A stretch of DNA of 53,749 nt from Anaerolineales bacterium (GTDB taxonomy: Bacteria; Chloroflexota; Anaerolineae; Anaerolineales; Villigracilaceae): positions 1 through 53,749 of the forward strand of contig JADZCC010000072.1 of NCBI GenBank assembly GCA_020851785.1, read 5' to 3'. Within the stretch, counting starts at the first letter, position 1. The number at the start of each line of letters is the position of its first letter. Shown piece by piece: positions 1 through 8,718 of this stretch. The notes below the pieces were generated by a model that was not told where the DNA came from, searched no databases, and saw only the letters and a list, made by a program, of their open reading frames with translations. Both the position numbers and the translations under genes were made by a program.

Positions 1-125
1 GTCATACCACGCGCCAGAGCCAGCATGGGGTTGCCTGAAATTCCGGGGACGTGCTTTTCCAAAATTTCCACGGCGTGCGTGTCGTCCAAAATTTGACCAA
101 CGGTTGTATCTAATGTGTATGCCAT
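1..125 (-). CDS. Partial N-terminus of an unrecognised protein, cut by the window edge
   Basis: An open frame runs from an ATG at 125 off the left end of the window, giving 41 residues. It begins MAYTLDTTVGQILDD and continues with a helical-looking stretch (EILEKHVPG) followed by NPMLALARGM. The N-terminal Thr-Val-Gly-Gln-Ile-Leu-Asp-Asp pattern and the Pro-Gly turn resemble small helical modules that occur alone or at the ends of larger enzymes, but I cannot name the family. The reverse complement of the bases just upstream reads AAAGGAGTTAGGC before the ATG, a good Shine-Dalgarno, which supports a real start. The stop codon of the neighbouring oxidase gene lies 31 bases upstream, so the two are probably co-transcribed. 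Confidence 0.55.
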   Translation of the reverse strand, partial: MAYTLDTTVGQILDDTHAVEILEKHVPGISGNPMLALARGM

Positions 126-156
126 GCCTAACTCCTTTTCATTGGTTGAATAAAAA

Positions 157-3096
157 TCAGTTACCGCGCTGATTATAAAGCGCATCGCGCATCCAGACCA
201 GCGGATGCTTGGCCAGGCGCCCCGCCCCATCGCGAATTTGAATCCGGCAGGCCGAGCCGCTGGAGGCGACAGCGCAATTTTCATTTTTTAGCGCTCTCAC
301 TTTTGGCAGGAGTTTCAACTCGCCAACTTGCATGGATAGCTCATAATGATTCGCATCGTAGCCAAACGTGCCGGCCATACCGCAACAACCCGCATCGCTC
401 AATTCAACTTCAAAGCCGAGGCGGCGCAAAACTTCCAGCGTGGCCAATGGCCCGGTCGGCTGGCCAGCCGTCCCCACGCCAGAAGCGCGGTGGTGACAAT
501 GCGGATGAAAAAAAATCTTTTCTTTGTTTTGCGTCGCCTTATTCAATTCCAAATTATTTTCTAAATCCCCTAAAGTGGCTACGCGCAAAATAAATTCATC
601 CACCATCCACACGTTTTTTGCGATGGATTCAAGTTCGGCTTTGCGCTCTGGCAATAAAGCGCCGTATTCCTGCTTGAGGCAATAGACTTCGGGCGGCTCG
701 CACCCCACCACGCTGATTGTGGCTCCCGCGCCCAAACTTTTGAGCTCGTCCAAAATTTGATTGGCGTGGGCCTTGGCCTGCTCCACAAAGCCTTTGGCCA
801 ACAACGAAGCGCCAGAACCGACCAGCGCCAACTCTTTGACTTCATATCCAAAATAACGCAACAAATCCAACGCCGCTTCTTTGACTTCAGGCTCAATGTA
901 TTCCGAAAAAACGTCCGATAAAAATATGACTATCTTTTGGTTCTGCCGCAAATTCTGCGGCGTGCGCGGCCGCCAACTTGCAAATTTAGGCAAGGGCCTT
1001 TGATCTGTAATTCCAAGCGTTTTCGCAATCAGCTTGTTTATCCATTTCGTTTGCATGAACCAATTTGCCAGAGGCGCAATTGGACTCAAGTATCTGGCGA
1101 CGACGTGATAATAGGCAAACAAATAATCGCGCAGTGGGCGGCGATGCAACCGATAATATTGATGCATAAATTCATATTTGAGTTTCGGCATATCCACGCC
1201 GCTGGGACATTCGCTCGTACAGCCTTTACACGCCAGGCATAAATCTAACGCCCTGAAAGTTTCTGCTTCTAATTCAGCTTGCCGACCGTCCACTGAATAT
1301 CGATTACTGATCACCGCCCTTAACAGGTTCGCCCGGCCTCTTGTGCTGAGACCCTCTTCGCCACTCGCCTGAAACGACGGACACATCACGCCGGTATTTT
1401 TTCTACACACGCCCTGCCCGTTACATTGCTCAATCGCCCCGGCCAGCCCGCGCTCATGTTCAAAATGCAAAGCCGAATCCCAAACGCGAACTTGATATTT
1501 TTCGCCATATCTTAAATTTAAATCCATGGGCGGCGCGTCGAACATTTTTTTAGGGTTCAGAAGGTTATCTGGATCGGCGGCGCGCTTTAATTTTCGCATG
1601 GCGGCGGAAATCTCTGCGCCGTAAGTTGGCTCAATAAACCCGCCCGAAGCGATGCCGTCGCCATGCTCGCTACTCATCGAGCCGCCAAGGCGCATGACTA
1701 CCGCAAACACCTCTTCCGCAATGGCCCGCATGGCGCGCGCGCCCTCGCCGCGCATTAAATCCAACACGGGGCGAATGTGCAAACAGCCGCCGGAGGCGTG
1801 CGCATAAATCCCCGCGTAGGTTTGATGCGCCGTCAAAATCTTTTGTACTTCACGCACAAACTCGCCGAGGCGCTCAACGGGGATGGCGCAATCTTCGATG
1901 AAGGCAATCGGCCGGGCCGCTTGCGGGCGCGAATCCAAAATGCCCAGCCCCAACTTGCGGATGTTCCAGATGCGGTTTTGTTCTTCATCCGATTCGGCAA
2001 TCGTCAGCACAGCGCCAATTTTCCGAACCGCCGCTTTCAACGCCGACGGCTGGTCGCCGCTAAACTCCACCGCCAACACCGCTGAAGGGTTTCCCACGAT
2101 CCAACTCATTTGACTGGCGCCAGCGGGTACGCTTCTGGCTAATTCAAGAATCATGCGCGGAATCAACTCAATGGCGCTGGGGTTAAATTCCAAAAGTCGC
2201 GGCACGTCGTCGCAAGCAGATTCAACGCTTGGGTATTGTAAAACTCCCAAAATTGTATGCCGGGGTTTTGGAACAAGGTTAACTTTCAGTTTGCGCATCA
2301 CGGCCAACGTGCCTTCGCTCCCTGCCAAAAGCGGAGCCAAATTCAAAGCGTCCGGCTTCAAGCTTGGATACGCCCCTTTCCATTGCGGCGGTTTTGACGG
2401 ACTCCACGGCAAGAGATAGTTCAACCTATAGCCCGCCGAATTTCGCCAGGATTTTGGATAATTTTGTCTGATGGCTTCGGCGTAATGTTCTCGAATTTCA
2501 TTGACGGCTGAAACGATATTCGATAATCGAGTATTTGAATTACGAAGGTCCAACCTCGCATTATTAAACTTTACCAAACTCCCGTCGCTCAAAATGACTT
2601 CCGCTTCGAGCAAATGATCGGCGCTCATGCCATATAAAATTGAATGCGCGCCGGTGGCGTTGTTGCCAATGACGCCGCCCAGCGTGGCGCGCTCTGCCGA
2701 GGCCGGATCGGGACCAAACATCAAGCCGCGTTTTGCGGCCGCGCGATTTAAATCCGCAAGGACTACGCCCGGCTCAACCAGCGCATAGCGCTCTTCGGGA
2801 TTAATTTCAAGGATGGAGTTCAAGTAACGCGAGCAATCCAAAATCAGGGCCGCGCCAATCGCCTGGCCGCCCAAAGACGAGCCAGAACCGCGCGGCAAAA
2901 TCGGAATTTTATATTGCGCGGCCAACTCCAGCGCCGAATGCAAATCAGCCTGGTTTTTTGGAATAGCCACCCCCAACGGCTCAATTTGATACAGCGAAGC
3001 GTCGGTGGAATATAAAACTTTGGAAGCAGAATCAAGCCGCAGGTCGCCAGTGAAGCGTTTTTTTAGTTCGCCAATAAATTCTGTGGAAAGCGTCAT
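157..3096 (-). CDS. FAD-linked oxidase / Fe-S reductase fusion (D-lactate or glycolate dehydrogenase type, YdiJ-like)
   Basis: This 979-residue protein joins a flavin 2-hydroxyacid dehydrogenase to an Fe-S electron-transfer module. The N-terminal PCMH-type FAD domain shows PRGSGSSLGGQ at about 66-77. An FAD-oxidase C-terminal domain follows, with HASGGCLHIRP and SSEHGDG at about 474-481. The ferredoxin part has CNGQGVCRKNTGVMCP and then CLACKGCTSECPSG at about 616-630. The C-terminus has CCG-type cysteine motifs (HPHCHHRASG and GCCGMAGTFGY at about 902-912), as in heterodisulfide reductase or glycolate oxidase GlcF. The family oxidises D-2-hydroxyacids such as D-lactate, glycolate or D-2-hydroxyglutarate and passes electrons to the respiratory chain. 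The substrate cannot be read from the sequence. The length (about 1000 residues) is normal for the fused form. Confidence 0.88.
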   Translation of the reverse strand: MTLSTEFIGELKKRFTGDLRLDSASKVLYSTDASLYQIEPLGVAIPKNQADLHSALELAAQYKIPILPRGSGSSLGGQAIGAALILDCSRYLNSILEINPEERYALVEPGVVLADLNRAAAKRGLMFGPDPASAERATLGGVIGNNATGAHSILYGMSADHLLEAEVILSDGSLVKFNNARLDLRNSNTRLSNIVSAVNEIREHYAEAIRQNYPKSWRNSAGYRLNYLLPWSPSKPPQWKGAYPSLKPDALNLAPLLAGSEGTLAVMRKLKVNLVPKPRHTILGVLQYPSVESACDDVPRLLEFNPSAIELIPRMILELARSVPAGASQMSWIVGNPSAVLAVEFSGDQPSALKAAVRKIGAVLTIAESDEEQNRIWNIRKLGLGILDSRPQAARPIAFIEDCAIPVERLGEFVREVQKILTAHQTYAGIYAHASGGCLHIRPVLDLMRGEGARAMRAIAEEVFAVVMRLGGSMSSEHGDGIASGGFIEPTYGAEISAAMRKLKRAADPDNLLNPKKMFDAPPMDLNLRYGEKYQVRVWDSALHFEHERGLAGAIEQCNGQGVCRKNTGVMCPSFQASGEEGLSTRGRANLLRAVISNRYSVDGRQAELEAETFRALDLCLACKGCTSECPSGVDMPKLKYEFMHQYYRLHRRPLRDYLFAYYHVVARYLSPIAPLANWFMQTKWINKLIAKTLGITDQRPLPKFASWRPRTPQNLRQNQKIVIFLSDVFSEYIEPEVKEAALDLLRYFGYEVKELALVGSGASLLAKGFVEQAKAHANQILDELKSLGAGATISVVGCEPPEVYCLKQEYGALLPERKAELESIAKNVWMVDEFILRVATLGDLENNLELNKATQNKEKIFFHPHCHHRASGVGTAGQPTGPLATLEVLRRLGFEVELSDAGCCGMAGTFGYDANHYELSMQVGELKLLPKVRALKNENCAVASSGSACRIQIRDGAGRLAKHPLVWMRDALYNQRGN

Positions 3097-3118
3097 GCGT
3101 CAATTCTAATATAAATAA

Positions 3119-3151
3119 AAATTCCAAAAGTTCGGAAAACTTTTGGAATTT
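3119..3151 (-). terminator. Rho-independent terminator of gpmA
   Basis: Arms aaattccaaaag (3119-3130) and cttttggaattt (3140-3151) form a 12-bp stem with a 9-nt loop. Read on the minus strand it is followed by TTTTATTTATA. It lies directly after the gpmA stop codon and just before the oxidase start. Confidence 0.8.
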
Positions 3152-3155
3152 GTTT

Positions 3156-3902
3156 CTACTTGCTCTTCGCCTGATTGGCCACCGCCGCGGCCTTCTTCGC
3201 CGCCTCTTCTGCGTCGCCGAGGTAATAGTTTTTGATCGGCTTCAAGTCTTGATCCAACTCATAGACCAAAGGCAAGCCGGTCGGAATGTTCAATTCGGTA
3301 ATTTCATTTTCAGAAACGTGATCCAAATATTTCACCAGAGCGCGAATCGAATTGCCGTGGGCCACAAGCAAAACCCGCTTGCCCGATTGGATCTCAGGCG
3401 CCAGCGTGGAATTCCAATAAGGCAGGACGCGCTCCAGCGTCGTCTTCAGCGATTCGGTGGCGGGCAGTTGTCCGGGAGTTAATGAAGCGTAGCGCCGATC
3501 AAAACGCGGATGACGCTCATCACTCAACTCCAAAGGCGGCGGCGGCACGTCGTAAGAACGTCGCCAAACTTTCACCTGGGCTTCGCCAAACTTCTCCGCC
3601 ATTTCAGCTTTATTCAACCCCTGCAAATTGCCATAATGCCGTTCGTTTAATTGCCAGGCGCGCACCACGGGAATCCAATTCAAATCCATTTCGTCCTGAA
3701 TCAACCCGAGCGTTTTGATGGCGCGTTTCAAAACAGAAGTGTATGCAATGTCAAAATCATAACCGCCGTCTTTCAGCAGGTTTCCCGCCTCGGTCGCTTC
3801 CGCCCGGCCCAGTTCCGTTAAGTCCACATCCGTCCAGCCGGTAAAACGGTTTTCCAAATTCCAGGCGCTTTGCCCGTGCCGAACCAAAACAAGTTTATAC
3901 AT
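3156..3902 (-). CDS. gpmA: 2,3-bisphosphoglycerate-dependent phosphoglycerate mutase
   Basis: A 248-residue cytosolic glycolytic enzyme that interconverts 3- and 2-phosphoglycerate. It starts [15 protein letters not shown], with the catalytic histidine in LVRHG, followed by [11 protein letters not shown], the active-site ERHYGNLQG segment, and [15 protein letters not shown] near the C-terminus carrying the second histidine. The size matches the dPGM family. The ATG at 3902 is preferred over an upstream ATG at 3941 because AGGAG lies 7 nt before it and the protein then begins where family members begin. The gene is divergent from mutS. The C-terminal tail is Ala/Lys-rich. Confidence 0.95.
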   Translation of the reverse strand: MYKLVLVRHGQSAWNLENRFTGWTDVDLTELGRAEATEAGNLLKDGGYDFDIAYTSVLKRAIKTLGLIQDEMDLNWIPVVRAWQLNERHYGNLQGLNKAEMAEKFGEAQVKVWRRSYDVPPPPLELSDERHPRFDRRYASLTPGQLPATESLKTTLERVLPYWNSTLAPEIQSGKRVLLVAHGNSIRALVKYLDHVSENEITELNIPTGLPLVYELDQDLKPIKNYYLGDAEEAAKKAAAVANQAKSK

Positions 3903-3943
3903 GAATCGCTCCTGATATTTTTTCAAATTATACAGCCTCATAG

Positions 3944-3949
3944 TAAAAT
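3944..3949 (+). promoter_or_regulatory. -10 box of mutS, leaderless arrangement
   Basis: TAAAAT ends 6 nt before the mutS ATG, so transcription would begin at or next to the start codon. There is no Shine-Dalgarno in the interval (cgggct). No good -35 hexamer is visible. Confidence 0.5.
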
Positions 3950-3955
3950 CGGGCT

Positions 3956-6571
3956 ATGACCTCCGAAGACATCACCCCCGCCCGCAAACAATATTTGGAC
4001 ATCAAAAAAGATTACCCCGACTGCATCTTGTTTTTTCGGCTCGGCGATTTCTACGAAACCTTTGACGAAGACGCGGAAATTACCGCCCGCGATCTCGACA
4101 TCGTTCTAACCAGCAAGCCCATCGGCAAAGGCATGCGCGTTCCGCTGGCAGGCATTCCCTATCACGCTTCTGAAACCTATCTGGCGCGCTTAATCGAAAA
4201 AGGTCATCGCGTTGCGATTTGCGAACAAATTGGCGAACAACCAGAAAAGGGAATTTTCCCGCGCAAGGTGGTGCGGGTGGTCACGCCCGGAACTGTGACC
4301 GAACCCAGTTTATTGCCTGGGGATGCAAACAACTACCTCGCCGCTGTGATTTTGGAAACCTCCGCTTCAAACTCAGGGATGACTGCTTCAGTTGCATATA
4401 CAGACGTGACCACTGGAGAATTCGCCGTCGCCGAGCTCCCGCTCTCAGCCCTGCGCGCCGAACTGACCCGACTGCGCCCCGCTGAAATTTTATACGCCGA
4501 TCATCAGACCCTCACCCCTACCCCTCTCCCTGAGGGAGAGGGGCGCAGGGGCGAGGGAGGGTTTCAGTTAACTTCATTGCCCGCCTGGAAGTTTGAACCC
4601 GGCAAATGCACCGAACTTTTATTGGCGCAATTCAAATCCTCCACGTTGGAGGGTTTTGGAATAAAAGCCAACAGCTTAGCGGTTCGCGCGGCTGGCGCCA
4701 TTATCCAATATCTCAAAGAGACCCAACCCGACGCATTGACGCTCCTCACTTCGCTTCGTTCCTACAACCTGAACGAATTTATGACTCTGGACTCTGCCAC
4801 GCGGCGAAACCTGGAGTTGAACGAAACGTTGCGCGGCGAAAGAAAAGGTTCGTTGCTCGGCGTAGTAGACGAAACGATCACCCCCATGGGCAAGCGCGCA
4901 ATTCACCAGTGGGTTAGCCAACCTTTGTTAAATGTCGAAAAGATACAGCGCCGACAAAATAGCGTGGAGTATTTTGTTCAAAATGGAATGGCGCGAGCCG
5001 AATTGCGCGCAGCCCTCAAACCGATTGTGGATATTGAAAGAATAATCAACCGGGTATTAACAGGACAAGTACAACCGCGAGATTTGGTTGCGCTACGAAG
5101 CACGTTTGCAGAATTGCCGAAGGTGAAAGAAGTGGGCAGTGAGCAGAAGGCAGAAGGCAGTAATCAGAAGGCAGTAGGCAGTGAGCAGTGGTCGGTGTGC
5201 GCAGATGAATTGGCGCTTTTGCAAAATGCGCTTGACAACGACCCGCCAGCCACGCTCCAAAACACAGGCGTTATTCGAGCGGGATATTCGCAAGAACTGG
5301 ATTCGGTCATTGAAGCCTCCAAACATGCCAGAGAATGGATTGCGAATCTCGAAGGCGTGGAACGGGCAAAAACCGGCCTCAAGACGCTCAAAGTTGGATA
5401 CAACAAAGTCTTTGGCTATTACATTGAAATTTCGCGCGGCGCGGCGGAGAAAGCGCCGGAAAGCTACATCCGCAAACAAACCCTGGTCAACGCCGAAAGA
5501 TTCATCACGCCCGAAATGAAGGAATACGAAACGCTGGTGCTGAATGCCGAGGAGCGAATCAAAGAAATTGAAACGCGCCTGTTCAAGGAAGTTTGTGCGG
5601 AATTATCCAAAGCGGCGCAGAAAATTTTATCCACTGCGCGAGTCATCGCGGAACTCGACGCACTCTCCGCTTTGGGCGAGGTGGCGGCCTTGGGCGGCTA
5701 TACCCGGCCTGAGGTCCACGCCGGAAGCGAATTGGAAATCCACGCGGGCCGGCACCCGGTTGTGGAGCAATCTCTAAAAGGCGAGCGATACATCCCCAAC
5801 GACGTCATCTTTGAAAAAGGCGAAGTGGTGCGCGTGATTACGGGGCCGAACATGTCTGGTAAATCCACGTACCTGCGCCAAACGGCGCTGATTGTGTTGA
5901 TGGCGCAGATGGGTTCGTTTGTGCCCGCAAACTCTGCGAAGATTGGCGTGGTAGACCGAATCTTTACGCGCATCGGCGCACAGGATGAAATTCACGCGGG
6001 GCAGTCCACGTTTATGGTGGAGATGGTGGAAGCGGCGAACATCTTGCATCACGCCACGTCGCGCAGTTTGTTGATTCTGGACGAAATTGGGCGCGGCACT
6101 TCGACGTATGACGGGGTATCAATTGCCTGGGGAATCATTGAATACATTCATAATCATCCGCAGTTGCGGGCGAAGACTTTGTTTGCGACGCATTATCACG
6201 AACTGACTCAATTAGCCGATTTATTGCCCGGCGTGCGCAATTACAACGTGGCCGTCAGCGAAGCGGATCATAAAGTTGTGTTCCTGCACAAAATTATCGC
6301 GGGCGGCGCGGATCGCTCCTACGGGATACATGTCGCTCAACTGGCAGGCTTGCCCGCGCCGGTGATTCAACGCGCCAATGAAATCATGGAACAGTTGGAG
6401 AAAACCTCCGGCCGGGCCGTAAAGATTGACCCCCACGCCGCGCAACAGGCCAAATTATTTCCCGAAACCAACCCGCTATTGGATGAAATTAATGGATTGG
6501 ATGTTAATTCGCTCTCGCCGATTGAGGCGCTGAATAAGTTGTTTGAATGGCAGAAGCGGTTTGGGAAGTAA
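3956..6571 (+). CDS. mutS: DNA mismatch repair ATPase MutS
   Basis: MutS recognises mismatches as a clamp dimer and recruits MutL. The 871-residue protein has the mismatch-binding motif Phe32-Tyr33-Glu34 in LGDFYETF, the connector and core/lever domains, the clamp (GYNKVFGYYIEISRG), Walker A GPNMSGKST at about 630-638, Walker B LILDEIGRGTST, and the ATHYHEL signature. Two short stretches look unlike the family: an in-frame palindromic repeat encoding LTPTPLPEGEGRRGEGG (about residues 186-202, connector domain), and a low-complexity SEQKAEGSNQKAVGSEQ stretch (about 393-410, core region). Both coincide with DNA repeats and appear to be tolerated insertions. The gene looks leaderless. Confidence 0.97.
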   Translation: MTSEDITPARKQYLDIKKDYPDCILFFRLGDFYETFDEDAEITARDLDIVLTSKPIGKGMRVPLAGIPYHASETYLARLIEKGHRVAICEQIGEQPEKGIFPRKVVRVVTPGTVTEPSLLPGDANNYLAAVILETSASNSGMTASVAYTDVTTGEFAVAELPLSALRAELTRLRPAEILYADHQTLTPTPLPEGEGRRGEGGFQLTSLPAWKFEPGKCTELLLAQFKSSTLEGFGIKANSLAVRAAGAIIQYLKETQPDALTLLTSLRSYNLNEFMTLDSATRRNLELNETLRGERKGSLLGVVDETITPMGKRAIHQWVSQPLLNVEKIQRRQNSVEYFVQNGMARAELRAALKPIVDIERIINRVLTGQVQPRDLVALRSTFAELPKVKEVGSEQKAEGSNQKAVGSEQWSVCADELALLQNALDNDPPATLQNTGVIRAGYSQELDSVIEASKHAREWIANLEGVERAKTGLKTLKVGYNKVFGYYIEISRGAAEKAPESYIRKQTLVNAERFITPEMKEYETLVLNAEERIKEIETRLFKEVCAELSKAAQKILSTARVIAELDALSALGEVAALGGYTRPEVHAGSELEIHAGRHPVVEQSLKGERYIPNDVIFEKGEVVRVITGPNMSGKSTYLRQTALIVLMAQMGSFVPANSAKIGVVDRIFTRIGAQDEIHAGQSTFMVEMVEAANILHHATSRSLLILDEIGRGTSTYDGVSIAWGIIEYIHNHPQLRAKTLFATHYHELTQLADLLPGVRNYNVAVSEADHKVVFLHKIIAGGADRSYGIHVAQLAGLPAPVIQRANEIMEQLEKTSGRAVKIDPHAAQQAKLFPETNPLLDEINGLDVNSLSPIEALNKLFEWQKRFGK
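4511..4555 (+). repeat. 45-bp compound palindromic repeat inserted in frame within mutS
   Basis: The inner arms cccctctccc (4521-4530) and gggagagggg (4534-4543) are perfect complements around tga. The outer arms ctcacccct (4511-4519) and aggggcgag (4547-4555) pair with one mismatch. The length is a multiple of three, so the MutS frame is kept. The ctcaccccta/ccctctccctgagggagag type of sequence is a common interspersed palindrome in many bacterial genomes (general knowledge, not searched here). Confidence 0.75.
5132..5192 (+). repeat. Degenerate short-period repeat (gcagtgagcagaagg type) inside mutS
   Basis: The segment is built from variants of cagtgagcag, cagaaggcag, cagtaatcag and cagtaggcag, with a period of about 7-10 bases. 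It encodes a polar stretch rich in Gly, Ser, Glu, Gln and Lys that interrupts the normally compact MutS core. Repeats of this kind are usually intergenic, so its survival in frame is notable. Confidence 0.6.
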
Positions 6572-6651
6572 GGCCGCCATCGATAACAAGAAACCCAATC
6601 CTCAGTGCACAAAGAAACAAACGAGGGGGCAACTTCTGATACACGCCTTAA

Positions 6652-6679
6652 TTGCACTCACATAAGTATAGGTTATAAT
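6652..6679 (+). promoter_or_regulatory. Promoter of the glycan cassette, leaderless
   Basis: A perfect TATAAT (6674-6679) ends 6 nt before the ATG at 6686. A weak -35-like TTGCAC (6652-6657) lies 16 bp upstream. There is no Shine-Dalgarno in tcaaaac. Confidence 0.6.
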
Positions 6680-6685
6680 CAAAAC

Positions 6686-7843
6686 ATGAAACAAGATATT
6701 GAGCTAAGTATCGTGTTACCATGTCTAAATGAAGAACTAACTGTCGGGACTTGCGTTCAAAAGGCTATTGGCTTTTTGAAAAAAAATAAAATAAAAGGGG
6801 AAGTAATTGTTGCCGATAATGGCAGTACAGATCTGTCTGTAAAAATTGCACAAAAAGCAGGGGCAAAGGTTGCACATGTAGAGCAAAAAGGCTATGGTTC
6901 TGCATTACGAGGTGGCTTTGAAGCGGCACAGGGTAAATTTATTATTATGGCAGATGCAGACGACAGTTACGATCTTGTCAATTTAATGCCATTTGTGGAA
7001 AAACTTCGCGAAGGCTACGATTTAGTGATGGGGAATCGTTTCAAAGGTGGAATCAAGAAAGGGGCAATGCCATGGCACCATCGCTATATTGGAAATCCCG
7101 TTTTATCTTTTCTTGGAAAGTTATTTTTCAAAACGCCTGCCAACGACTTTCATTGTGGACTACGGGGTTTTACAAAATCTGCAATTGAAAAAATAGACTT
7201 ACAAACAACCGGCATGGAATTGGCCAGTGAAATCGTAATTAAGGCATCCATTTTGAAGATGAAAGTTTGCGAAGCGCCTACTACACTTTCACCCGATGGT
7301 AGAGATAGATCCCCGCACTTAAGAAGCTTTCGAGATGGCTGGAGACACCTACGGTTTTTGTTAATATACAGCCCCACCTGGCTATTCTTTTACCCTGGTA
7401 TATTTTTTGTCGTGACAGGAGGGATATGGAGCATCGCTTTGTTTTTTGGGCCAGTCAACTTAGGCTTCCGTTATATCGACTTCCACACATTCATTGCAAT
7501 TGGAACAATCTTGTATATCGGATTAAATTTGCTTTCTTTCGCAGTCATTACAAGAATTTATGCTTTCAAAATAAGTCTCTTGCCTCAGCCACCCAGATTC
7601 TATTCACTATTCAGGTATATCAATCTTGAAAAAGGACTCGTGGCTGGTTTTTTTTTAATAGGCGTTGGTTTTTATTTAATTACTAAATCCTTGCTTTTAT
7701 CTTCTAGTTTCGCTCAAATAGGGTTTGACTCAAGCGTACGATTGGTTTTCGGAGGCTCTTTAGCATTATCCAGCGGCGCCCAGATTGTTCTTACTAGCTT
7801 TGTACTCAGTATGCTAGGACTCGAGATCTCCACTGCAAAATAA
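6686..7843 (+). CDS. Family 2 glycosyltransferase, DPM1/polyprenyl-phosphate type with C-terminal membrane helices
   Basis: A 385-residue membrane-attached glycosyltransferase. The GT-A domain shows SIVLPCLNEE, the nucleotide-binding VIVADNGSTD, GYGSALRGGFE and the metal-binding MADADDSYD. Later come NDFHCGLRGF and a GMELASEIVIKA segment typical of this group. About four hydrophobic helices follow from residue 230. Relatives transfer a sugar from a nucleotide donor to polyprenyl phosphate, which supplies a membrane GT such as the one encoded at 9827. The start at 6686 is chosen over 6605 because the protein then begins just before the GT2 motif and a TATAAT sits 6 nt upstream. First gene of an A+T-rich cassette. 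Confidence 0.85.
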   Translation: MKQDIELSIVLPCLNEELTVGTCVQKAIGFLKKNKIKGEVIVADNGSTDLSVKIAQKAGAKVAHVEQKGYGSALRGGFEAAQGKFIIMADADDSYDLVNLMPFVEKLREGYDLVMGNRFKGGIKKGAMPWHHRYIGNPVLSFLGKLFFKTPANDFHCGLRGFTKSAIEKIDLQTTGMELASEIVIKASILKMKVCEAPTTLSPDGRDRSPHLRSFRDGWRHLRFLLIYSPTWLFFYPGIFFVVTGGIWSIALFFGPVNLGFRYIDFHTFIAIGTILYIGLNLLSFAVITRIYAFKISLLPQPPRFYSLFRYINLEKGLVAGFFLIGVGFYLITKSLLLSSSFAQIGFDSSVRLVFGGSLALSSGAQIVLTSFVLSMLGLEISTAK

Positions 7844-7855
7844 GTGCAGATCAAA

Positions 7856-7954
7856 CTAGCATTTCACTAACTTGATTGCTTTAGCGCGGTTAAGCATAAA
7901 TCACTATAAAACATGCGCTTACCGTATGAAAGAATCAACATAGTGAAGCGTTAG
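7856..7954. repeat. Imperfect inverted repeat in the gap between cassette genes
   Basis: ctagcatttcac (7856-7867) and gtgaagcgttag (7943-7954) are complementary at 10 of 12 positions, about 75 bp apart, and fill most of the 152-bp intergenic gap. It may be a decayed small element or chance. Confidence 0.25.
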
Positions 7955-7995
7955 ATATTTACGATCTGGTAAATTCACAAGAGAGGAAGTATCGT

Positions 7996-8718
7996 ATGCA
8001 AAACTTTGATTACGAGAGTATTTGGAAAGGGGTCTGGGGCGGAATGCAAAAATACGGGCCTGTTCACCGCCACCACCGTCGTATATTTTCAGAGCTGTTT
8101 AAATCAATACAACGAGATGAAATTAAAACTATTGCAGACATCGGATGCGGGGAGGGATCAAACCTACTCTATTTAAAAGTAAAATTTCCCGGCGCAGAGC
8201 TTTACGGTTTTGATGTTTCAAACACCGCTATACAAACAGCGAAATCAAATATTGACGCCAACTTTTCAATTCTAGATATTCAAGACGAAATCCCTTCTCA
8301 AAAATTCGATCTGGTCTTTTGTTCAGATGTAGTGGAGCACTTAGAAAATGACGAAGCTGCAATCTCAAACATGAGGCGTATCACGAATAAATATGCGCTA
8401 ATCGCAACTGTTCAAGGGACGATGCGAAGAAATGAAAAATCTATTGGACACGTTAGAAATTATGCTTACGGTGAGCTACAGCAAAAGGTTGAATTTGCAG
8501 AATTTGACATCCTCCAAGTTGTAGAGTGGGGATATCCTCTTTATTCGCCTATCTTTCGCAATATCATCAGCTTCTTTCCAAACGCGGAAGCCTACAGTTA
8601 TGGAGAATACAATATCTTAAAGAAGTTTATTTCACATATTTTGTACTATATATTTTTTCTTAACAGAAGCGACAAAGGAGACATTATTTTCATTCTTGCC
8701 AAGGCGCGAGAGCGATGA
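7996..8718 (+). CDS. Class I SAM-dependent methyltransferase
   Basis: A 240-residue protein with a clear Rossmann methyltransferase core. Motif I is IADIGCGEGSN at about residues 48-58, the acidic residue at the end of strand 2 is in LYGFDVSN, and the motif IV region is FDLVFCSDVVEHLEN. The sequence fits the UbiE/type 11-12 group acting on small molecules or sugars. A Shine-Dalgarno GAGAGGAAG precedes the ATG. The stop overlaps the next start (ATGA), so it is translationally coupled to the glycosyltransferase that follows and probably modifies a sugar or lipid in the same product. The C-terminus has a short hydrophobic patch (ILYYIFFL) that may touch the membrane. Confidence 0.8.
   Translation: MQNFDYESIWKGVWGGMQKYGPVHRHHRRIFSELFKSIQRDEIKTIADIGCGEGSNLLYLKVKFPGAELYGFDVSNTAIQTAKSNIDANFSILDIQDEIPSQKFDLVFCSDVVEHLENDEAAISNMRRITNKYALIATVQGTMRRNEKSIGHVRNYAYGELQQKVEFAEFDILQVVEWGYPLYSPIFRNIISFFPNAEAYSYGEYNILKKFISHILYYIFFLNRSDKGDIIFILAKARER

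Noticed and set aside
303..2419. Several plus-strand frames of 60-110 codons opposite the FAD/Fe-S oxidase gene
   Set aside because: They lie within the well-supported minus-strand oxidase gene, have no Shine-Dalgarno or family features, and reflect the codon bias of the real gene.
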